From CAYJFD01 sp964369605 (GTDB lineage: Bacteria; Bacteroidota; Bacteroidia; Bacteroidales; UBA932): a stretch of 20,895 nucleotides of DNA. Below the pieces are notes generated by a model. That model was not told the DNA's origin, searched no databases, and saw only the letters and a program-made list of their open reading frames with translations. The DNA lies in the NCBI GenBank assembly GCA_964369605.1, contig CAYJFD010000033.1:1-20895 (forward strand), in the 5' to 3' direction. This document shows, piece after piece, positions 14,702 to 20,895 of this stretch (positions within the stretch are counted from its first letter, which is position 1; the number at the start of each line of letters is the position of its first letter). The translations under genes were made by a program, and so were the position numbers.

Positions 14702-17560
14702 TTACTCTTGGATAGGGCGGATAATAAAACCTCCAGTGTAACTAAAGGCTTGGTTTGGTTCTACAACACTATTATCCAAATGTAGTAAATATGCTTTTAT
14801 ACTATTAAACGGTGTAGCAGTTCTATATACCCCATTCACTCCACTATTAACATAAATCAAGCCATCCCAAGATCGAAGTTCGCCTGAAGCTGGGTAGTAA
14901 GCAAAATCCTTATAAGTTCGTCCATATTGATAAACACTCGTTCCTGAACTACCTATCCAACTAAATGTAGAAGTAGAAAAAGCATCCCAGACCCCTTTTA
15001 TTGGAACTCTAAAACCAAGTGGAGAAGGATCAAAGATTGATTTCCCACTGGTATAATTGATAGTTGAAATGTTTTTATCAAACCAAATAATATTAAGATT
15101 TGTCACTATTGTCTCATTTGTCCATATGCCATTACTGCCCAAATACATAGTAGTAGGTTCATTTACAGCCTCATAGAATTTTACACCTATTTTGGATTCT
15201 GGTATATACGAATTACCATTTACATATGTTGCTATGCGAGGTAGTGGGTCTTTACGGCCAAACATAAATCGAAGAGAACCTTTATTCCTTGAACTTTCGC
15301 CACTAACCGAGCCGTGTCCCTCAAAATCATCACCAAAGGCTCCTAGGTTTCTATCCATAATAAACTTATCTTTATAAATACCAGTCTGCCAAAGTGCCCC
15401 TGCATACGAATGTAGCGCATTATCAGTGCCAGGCATAGTTAGATTTTGGTCGGTCTTAGTGCGCACAGGATATTTTAATTCAGAGCTCTCATTTGCTTTA
15501 AGCTCGGTGAAATAAGGATTGTAGTCCGTTACCCACAAGTGCCACGACCAAATAATAGTTGTGCCGTATTTAACATTTACTACAACATTTTGATGTTCAA
15601 GATCAGAAGGAAGAGTAACTTTTATTGCATTTTTATTCTTTGGAGAATATGCTTTTTCTACCACTAAATCATCAACATCAGCTCCATCGTACCACGACAC
15701 TTCGACTGAATAGGAGGTATTATTAGTCCAATCGACAGTGAGTAGGTCTGCGTAAATATCTGTAGCACTTGCTCCTGCATGGCCATCTGTTGTATTCCAA
15801 AATTCATTTATTCTTTCAGCTACTGGTATATAGTAGGTTGTTGGGGAGGTTTGCATAGGAGCTAATATATACGAGTTTGCTACTCGCACCTGTCCTGTTG
15901 GCACACCTCCGTAAGTATAGTCAAGGTTTGTGAGTTCTTTTACAAAATCAATATCAGTATAATCGGTATATAGCTCGCCCTTTGCAGTGATTTTAACCTT
16001 ATGGGTCAGCTCACCAATTTTAATCTCAATATCACTATCTACATCGCTTTTTGTAACTTTTAAGCGTAGTTTTTTAGTGCCAAAGTTGTTGTTCCAAGTT
16101 GCGTTGTCGTAGCCTTCTGCGGTATTATCGAACTCTACACCATCGGGCAGAATAATCTCTTTAGTGGTTAAATCGCCCACAGCTATTGATGAGCCATTGC
16201 CAGCATTGTAGGAAAATACCAAATCCACACCCAAAGAGCCATCATCATTTATCTTCCAACTCTCATCACTCTTATTTGCAAATTCTGTAATTTGTGGATT
16301 AGCATAAACCATATTACTCTGTGATCTCCCCTCTGCGCTAAGTGCCGTTTTCTCCGTACCTATATAATATTGCCCATTAGTAACATAGGATGTAGATGTG
16401 CCGTCGATAGTGATATCGTAGAGCACATTTGATGGAGGTGCTGCTGCTGCCTCTTCCCAAGAAGCGTAGCCTGCAGAGTTAAGTGTGTGAACATTTACTA
16501 AATAACGATTAGCAGTGTAAGTATCATAACTATAATCTAAAGCGCCTTCATTTTTGTATCGTAAAAGGATTTTATAGTATGTACCATCAGCAGGAGAATT
16601 TTCATCTCGCCTAGCACGGATAATCAGCTCGATGGCATTATCTTCGGTGACAGGTGTAGTAGGCGAGGTTGCACCAGCAGGTAAGCGGTTATTATAGTAC
16701 ATATACAAGCCCTGCACATATTTTGTGCCTTCGTTTGCTGATGTAACTCCTGTTGGCCACATACGGCTATCTATTGTCTCGCCGTAGGCTGGTAGATTTG
16801 ATATAGGTGTCACCTCGTGACTTCTTACGGTTACGGGAGCATCGCCTCTAGGAGGGAGAGTCGGAACATTGGTAGCACTCAAACCCAAAACCTTTGGATA
16901 GTCCGAACCTACGATGGTCGGCATCACAACATCCACACGAGTATAAGAAAAGCGTGTGGTAGCAGTTGTGCCTTGTATTGTTGCAGGAGTTAGTTGATCA
17001 AGTGTTATCGCTTCAGTAAATTTTGGAAGTAGTGCTCCATTCTGATTTTTTAATAAAACAGACGAGGGATCATTTGAATAAGGTATTTCTAATGCATAAA
17101 ATCCTTCGCGAGTGATAGAGTACTGATCACCTATCTTTGCGGTGATTTCACCAACAGTTCTATCGTCTATATTCGAGAGCCCGTGTATGATTACTTTTTC
17201 AGAAACTTCTTCTAAAACAGCGTAATAGTGTGGATTGCCAGAGGCATCGAAGTCACGAATAACAGGTTCGTACTGTAGCAATTTATCCTCTGCAAAGCTA
17301 CCACCTTGATTCTGAAACACGCAGACAAAGGCGTTTGATATTCCCATCTCACGAGGAGTAGCAATCATAGGATCGCCTGCACGTTCATCACTTCGGGTAG
17401 CGATCTCCTGTGTTCCGAAATCACGCTCCATATCTACCACAACCTTAACATAACCCTCAGGTAGATCATTTGGATTCACTGGTTCTAATGGACCTTCTTG
17501 GCAGCTAGCAACTATAAAAGCCGCCATTATTAATATATATATATATTGTATCTTTTTCAT
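14702..17560 (-). CDS. Large fimbrial lipoprotein with FISUMP-like C-terminus (952 aa)
   Basis: A close architectural match to the 881-residue neighbour. The lipobox is VASC (Cys20), with a TR site at Arg56 (IATRSDER) and a second Arg at 60. The FimA-type N-terminal region includes GISNAFVCVFQNQGGSF and FSYTRVDVVMP. The DUF4906-like pattern is GYASWEEAAAAPPSNVLYDI, then NGQYYIG at about 392. The connecting module runs from about 560 (VRVANSYILAP, RINEFW, SWYDGADV). The FISUMP domain starts at about 668 with IIWSWHLWVTDYNPY, IMDRNLGAF, FGRKDPLPR, KSIFDPSPLGFRVP, YYPASGEL and FIIRPIQE. The signal-peptide codons include a perfect (AT)7 tract at 17533-17546, so dinucleotide slippage would put the gene out of frame near its start. 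It begins 26 bp after its upstream neighbour. Tip adhesin is the likeliest role, by inference. Confidence 0.8.
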   Translation of the reverse strand: MKKIQYIYILIMAAFIVASCQEGPLEPVNPNDLPEGYVKVVVDMERDFGTQEIATRSDERAGDPMIATPREMGISNAFVCVFQNQGGSFAEDKLLQYEPVIRDFDASGNPHYYAVLEEVSEKVIIHGLSNIDDRTVGEITAKIGDQYSITREGFYALEIPYSNDPSSVLLKNQNGALLPKFTEAITLDQLTPATIQGTTATTRFSYTRVDVVMPTIVGSDYPKVLGLSATNVPTLPPRGDAPVTVRSHEVTPISNLPAYGETIDSRMWPTGVTSANEGTKYVQGLYMYYNNRLPAGATSPTTPVTEDNAIELIIRARRDENSPADGTYYKILLRYKNEGALDYSYDTYTANRYLVNVHTLNSAGYASWEEAAAAPPSNVLYDITIDGTSTSYVTNGQYYIGTEKTALSAEGRSQSNMVYANPQITEFANKSDESWKINDDGSLGVDLVFSYNAGNGSSIAVGDLTTKEIILPDGVEFDNTAEGYDNATWNNNFGTKKLRLKVTKSDVDSDIEIKIGELTHKVKITAKGELYTDYTDIDFVKELTNLDYTYGGVPTGQVRVANSYILAPMQTSPTTYYIPVAERINEFWNTTDGHAGASATDIYADLLTVDWTNNTSYSVEVSWYDGADVDDLVVEKAYSPKNKNAIKVTLPSDLEHQNVVVNVKYGTTIIWSWHLWVTDYNPYFTELKANESSELKYPVRTKTDQNLTMPGTDNALHSYAGALWQTGIYKDKFIMDRNLGAFGDDFEGHGSVSGESSRNKGSLRFMFGRKDPLPRIATYVNGNSYIPESKIGVKFYEAVNEPTTMYLGSNGIWTNETIVTNLNIIWFDKNISTINYTSGKSIFDPSPLGFRVPIKGVWDAFSTSTFSWIGSSGTSVYQYGRTYKDFAYYPASGELRSWDGLIYVNSGVNGVYRTATPFNSIKAYLLHLDNSVVEPNQAFSYTGGFIIRPIQE
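17533..17546 (-). repeat. (AT)7 tract in signal-peptide codons
   Basis: Fourteen alternating A/T bases lie within codons 5-10 of the 952-residue lipoprotein gene and encode the Tyr-Ile alternation of the signal peptide. A change of one repeat unit would shift the frame. A shorter TA tract (about 4.5 units, 14666-14674) occurs in the same place in the 881-residue gene, and short AT tracts are also present in the FL2 and FL3 signal peptides. Confidence 0.9.
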
Positions 17561-17586
17561 CTTGTCTTGTTTTTTGTTACGACTAC

Positions 17587-20500
17587 CTACTCTTGGATTG
17601 AACGGACACTAAACCCTCCGCCGTGGGAGTACTCACCCTCAACCAGACTAGCCGAATCTAAACGTATTCCACTGTTAGTATATTTTGAATTTATGATAGT
17701 AGGTTTAGTGGTTCTGTATACCCCTACGCCTGCACTCTCTAAGGATCCAGTAAATACCGAACGATAACCACTACCAGTAAAGAAAGCAAAACCACCATAG
17801 GTTCTACCACCACTTCCCCAAGTAGTACCCATTTCAAAGAAAATATCCCAAACACCATCAATAGGTACTCTGTAGCCAAGTGGTGAGGGGTCAAATATAG
17901 ATTTGCCTATTTTATCAGTGTCAGCAAGATTTTTGTCGTACCACTGAACATTAAGATTATTTGCAATAGCGTCATTTGTCCATTTATACAAATTATCTGC
18001 ATTTATAGTTGTTGGGGCATTAACACCGGCACTTAATGATATAGCTGTTCTATTGCTTGTTACTAGGCTATTGCCATTGAGGTATTTTGCCGTATTTCCG
18101 GGGAATGGATCCTTACGTCCCAATTGATAGACCAAGAATCCCGCACCATAATTTCCAGCACCTTGACCGCTGTAAGTAGCATCTTTTGCCCCTATGTTCC
18201 TATCCATAATCAACTTTTCGACATAGATACCTCCTGCCCTCCATATAGGAGTTGTGGCACCTGATGGATCATCATAGCTATGCAAGCTGCCACCAACAAC
18301 TCCTACAGCCTGATTTAAGTCGGTTCGCTCTGGAGCTGCTGTGTACCCTACATTTCGGTATGGGTTATACTTAGTCGCCCAGCAGTGGATAGACCATATA
18401 ACAGTACCATTCTTTTTGATATTGATTACATAGTTTTGTTCCTCGAAATTCTTAGGCTGAACCACCAAAATAGCATTCTGCGCCGATACACCATTTGTTG
18501 AAGGCGAGTAGTTTTTTTCTACTTGAAGATCTGTGATTTCAGGGCTTGTACCTCCATTTGTGCCATCATACCACGATAGCTCAACCGAGAAATCATCGTT
18601 GTAAATCCACGACTCATCAGGGATGGTGTACAGCTCAGGGTCTGCCACTCCTGAATATTCGCGCCAAAACTCATTCACCCTATCCTTAATCGGGATATAG
18701 AAGATAGTAGCGTAGTCGGTGTGAGGCGAGGTGATGTAGCTATTAGCTACACGAAGACCATCTATCCCTCCGTATGTGGTCGAAAGTCCTGTGAGGTCTC
18801 TCACAAACTCTTGGTCAGTGTAGTCAGTAACGATTGCTCCATCGAGCACAGAGAAGCTAAGGCGGTGCTCCTGAGCCGTTCCGATCTTCAGTGTTGCTGT
18901 GCCTATCATCTCACGCGTAATTCTCAGGCGTAGTAGCTTTTCTCCAAAGCTATCATCCCAATTATCAGCTGTGTTGTATACCTTCTCAGCGGTGTTCACT
19001 CCATCGATAATCTCAATACCCTCAGGAAGTATTAGCCTTGGGTTTGCAGTGGCAATATTACCCTGTCCCTCATTGACTTGATAGAGCTCAAAAGGAAAAT
19101 CTATCTCGTAGCCTAAAGTGTTCTTTGTCCACGTTGGGTCGTTATTTATAGCCTCTGCTGGCATATCATAATCGGCGTAGTACATCTGGCTCTTTGTTGA
19201 GTATCTGGAATAGTAATAGTTGCGTTTTTCTATTGCTACTCCATAGTCAGCATCTTGCTCTATAATCTCAAAACCACCGATTTTGATAGTCATTTCTCGT
19301 GTAACTTCTTGAGCCGTTTCGCCCTCGCCGTCGCGTAATTTCATAGTAACTGTGATTTCGTCACGGTCGTTTGCTTCTATGCTGCTTTCGGTGTAGATTA
19401 TAGTTCTATTTATATCGCTTATTGCAACACTACCTGTTGCAGATACTGTAATATCTGATAAGGGCACATTTGTTTCAAAGGGGATAGTGAATATGCGTGG
19501 AGCAGATGTTGTACCCTCTGCCTGACTCCATCCATAGTGGCGTTTGCCGTCAGTAAGTGTAAAATATGCTTCCGACGCTGAAACGCTTGTCTGTGTATCT
19601 TCCCAATCTTTTATTTCTGCCTCAGCTTCCCAAGGTGAAGATCCTGAACTTGGGTTAAACTTTAGGTTGTAGGTTATGCTTTTACCTGCCTCCCATTCAT
19701 TTTGGGGTAGAGTTATTTCGTACTCCTTTAGGATACCTGCAGGGACTTCTGTCGTGTGATGTACATAGGAAATTCTTAATGTTCGAGGTGAGGCAAAGGT
19801 CTGTGGTATCATAAATAGAGCTCTCTCGCCTGCTATAATGTTTATCTTTTGTGTCTCTGGTGACGCTGATGTAATGAAATCATTCTGTAGATATGTAAGC
19901 TCTGTCTCGCTATATACAGGGCTCACGTCCGACATAGCTGTTAGATCCCAATTAATATAGTCAGCACTTGAAGTTTCAGTACCAGCTACAGTTTCAGTGG
20001 TGGTTTCAGCTTTTTTGAAACTAAATTTACCACTCTCTTTTACACCATTTATAGCGATACCAGCGATACGAAACTTCTCACCATCAGGCAAGTCTACGCC
20101 AGTAGCTAACTGTGCAGTGAACATAATTTTTGAAAGTGCGTGCTTGAAATATAAGCCTACTGAACGCTTCGCTGGGTCATTATCTGCAAAGTTATCAAGT
20201 TGATTAAGAGTTATGGCGTATACTAAGTCTTTTTGATCATCCACTATGTCAGCAACAGTGTAAGTAAATGTTGGAAGACCAGCACTTTCTGCAGTGGCTG
20301 GCGTATAGTTATAAAGCGAAATATCGAAAGGTGCAAAGGCTACAAAACTATGTTTATTACCCTGCGACCAGTACTCATCTACTGTAGCATCTCCAGATAC
20401 TGAACTAGGCTCAACTTTCCAGTCATAATATACATCGCCGCTTTTATTTCTCGACACTTTTGCCCAATACATGTGATTTGGTAAAGAGGTCGTTTTATCA

Positions 20501-20694
20501 TAATCAGCTATGCCAGTTTGATAACATAGCATAGTCATATCCTCAATATTATTTGTAGCGACCACTGCACCACGTGTACTAAAACTAATTTTACCACTTT
20601 CCTCTTCTGTTATATTCCCTCCTGGAATATTCTCCCTCTGACAAGCCCAAAGCATAAGGCAAGTAGTAAGTATGGTTAAAAATATTTTCTTCAT
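17587..20694 (-). CDS. Very large fimbrillin-FISUMP lipoprotein (1035 aa)
   Basis: This is the largest protein in the window. Lipobox LWAC (Cys18) is followed by a TR site at Arg41 (FSTRGAVV). The N-terminal domain, about residues 35-375, is an Mfa-like fimbrillin with hallmark VGLYFKHALSKIMFTA and MIPQTF, so it resembles FL1 rather than its two operon partners. A central stretch at about 375-640 has no counterpart in FL1. From about 646 the C-terminal half aligns with the other two minus-strand proteins (LRVANSYITSP, RVNEFWREY, SWYDGTNGG). The FISUMP entry motif is altered to VIWSIHCWATKYNPY at about 766. The rest is conserved: IMDRNIGAK, YQLGRKDPFPG, KSIFDPSPLGYRVP and FSVRSIQE. FTGSGYR replaces the usual FPASGYR. 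The protein is a candidate tip adhesin. It lies 16 bp downstream of a partial gene. Confidence 0.8.
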   Translation of the reverse strand: MKKIFLTILTTCLMLWACQRENIPGGNITEEESGKISFSTRGAVVATNNIEDMTMLCYQTGIADYDKTTSLPNHMYWAKVSRNKSGDVYYDWKVEPSSVSGDATVDEYWSQGNKHSFVAFAPFDISLYNYTPATAESAGLPTFTYTVADIVDDQKDLVYAITLNQLDNFADNDPAKRSVGLYFKHALSKIMFTAQLATGVDLPDGEKFRIAGIAINGVKESGKFSFKKAETTTETVAGTETSSADYINWDLTAMSDVSPVYSETELTYLQNDFITSASPETQKINIIAGERALFMIPQTFASPRTLRISYVHHTTEVPAGILKEYEITLPQNEWEAGKSITYNLKFNPSSGSSPWEAEAEIKDWEDTQTSVSASEAYFTLTDGKRHYGWSQAEGTTSAPRIFTIPFETNVPLSDITVSATGSVAISDINRTIIYTESSIEANDRDEITVTMKLRDGEGETAQEVTREMTIKIGGFEIIEQDADYGVAIEKRNYYYSRYSTKSQMYYADYDMPAEAINNDPTWTKNTLGYEIDFPFELYQVNEGQGNIATANPRLILPEGIEIIDGVNTAEKVYNTADNWDDSFGEKLLRLRITREMIGTATLKIGTAQEHRLSFSVLDGAIVTDYTDQEFVRDLTGLSTTYGGIDGLRVANSYITSPHTDYATIFYIPIKDRVNEFWREYSGVADPELYTIPDESWIYNDDFSVELSWYDGTNGGTSPEITDLQVEKNYSPSTNGVSAQNAILVVQPKNFEEQNYVINIKKNGTVIWSIHCWATKYNPYRNVGYTAAPERTDLNQAVGVVGGSLHSYDDPSGATTPIWRAGGIYVEKLIMDRNIGAKDATYSGQGAGNYGAGFLVYQLGRKDPFPGNTAKYLNGNSLVTSNRTAISLSAGVNAPTTINADNLYKWTNDAIANNLNVQWYDKNLADTDKIGKSIFDPSPLGYRVPIDGVWDIFFEMGTTWGSGGRTYGGFAFFTGSGYRSVFTGSLESAGVGVYRTTKPTIINSKYTNSGIRLDSASLVEGEYSHGGGFSVRSIQE

Positions 20695-20710
20695 ATTTTA
20701 TTACTTTTTC

Positions 20711-20895
20711 TTATTCTACATCTATAATTCCATCGAAAACATTATCACCAGTTGCATTCTCCCATTCTTCCACCTCTACGTCAAACTTGATAATAAGATC
20801 TTCAATATCTAAAATTTCATCATCCCACGGTTCCACTGTAACAGTAAACTCGATGAGCATATCTTTTATTACTATATCTATATATAATATTCTTT
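20711..20895 (-). CDS. 3' end of an upstream gene of the minus-strand operon (partial)
   Basis: An open frame enters from the window edge and ends at TAA 20711-20713, giving the last 60 residues of a protein whose start is outside. It is very acidic and strand-like and contains a repeated motif: IEFTVTVEPW and, about 20 residues later, IKFDVEVEEW. Alternating hydrophobic strands ending in VxxW are common at the C-termini of Bacteroidales fimbrillins, and the gene is 16 bp from the next one in the same direction. It is therefore probably another fimbrillin-like subunit. The fragment is too short for a firm family call. Confidence 0.6.
   Translation of the reverse strand, partial: RILYIDIVIKDMLIEFTVTVEPWDDEILDIEDLIIKFDVEVEEWENATGDNVFDGIIDVE

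Overview
The window looks like Bacteroidales DNA, possibly Porphyromonas-related, although the genus cannot be fixed from sequence alone. Three things point there: low GC content, -7 boxes resembling the Bacteroidetes TAnnTTTG consensus, and a locus made of fimbrillin-family lipoproteins with DUF3575 and DUF5119 partners, which is typical of type V pili in this order.

Left flank (1-3271). A 72-bp tandem repeat lies beside a decayed AraC-family regulator (frameshifted and missing its DNA-binding domain). An intact small cytoplasmic FKBP-type prolyl isomerase follows. Next, on the minus strand, is a TPR/membrane/coiled-coil protein of a kind that often acts in regulation. It is broken by an in-frame stop and probably a frameshift, and it ends at a good intrinsic terminator. 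The 257-bp gap at 3015-3271 carries the likely promoter of the pilus operon and a palindrome overlapping its -33 element.

Plus-strand pilus operon (3272-12034). The order is a DUF3575 protein, a DUF5119 lipoprotein, a short fimbrillin (best candidate for a shaft pilin), then three larger fimbrillin-like lipoproteins. The first two of these (FL1, FL2) end in a FISUMP-type, C-type-lectin-like domain. The third (FL3) has a different, DUF1566-like C-terminus on a nearly identical N-terminus. FL2 is a visible mosaic: its N-terminus matches FL3 and its centre is identical to FL1 over 417 nt.

Minus-strand operon (12045 to beyond 20895). It converges on the plus operon with only 10 bp between. It holds the 3' end of a gene running off the window and three very large lipoproteins (1035, 952 and 881 aa) with fimbrial N-terminal domains and divergent FISUMP-like C-termini.

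All seven complete fimbrillin-like proteins have a lipobox and then an Arg preceded by Thr at about residue 41-56. This fits surface lipoproteins matured by an Arg-specific protease, as in type V pilus assembly. The locus reads as one pilus assembly set with an enlarged, recombining repertoire of candidate tip adhesins. No protease, invertase, transposase, reverse transcriptase, tRNA or CRISPR array is visible in the window.
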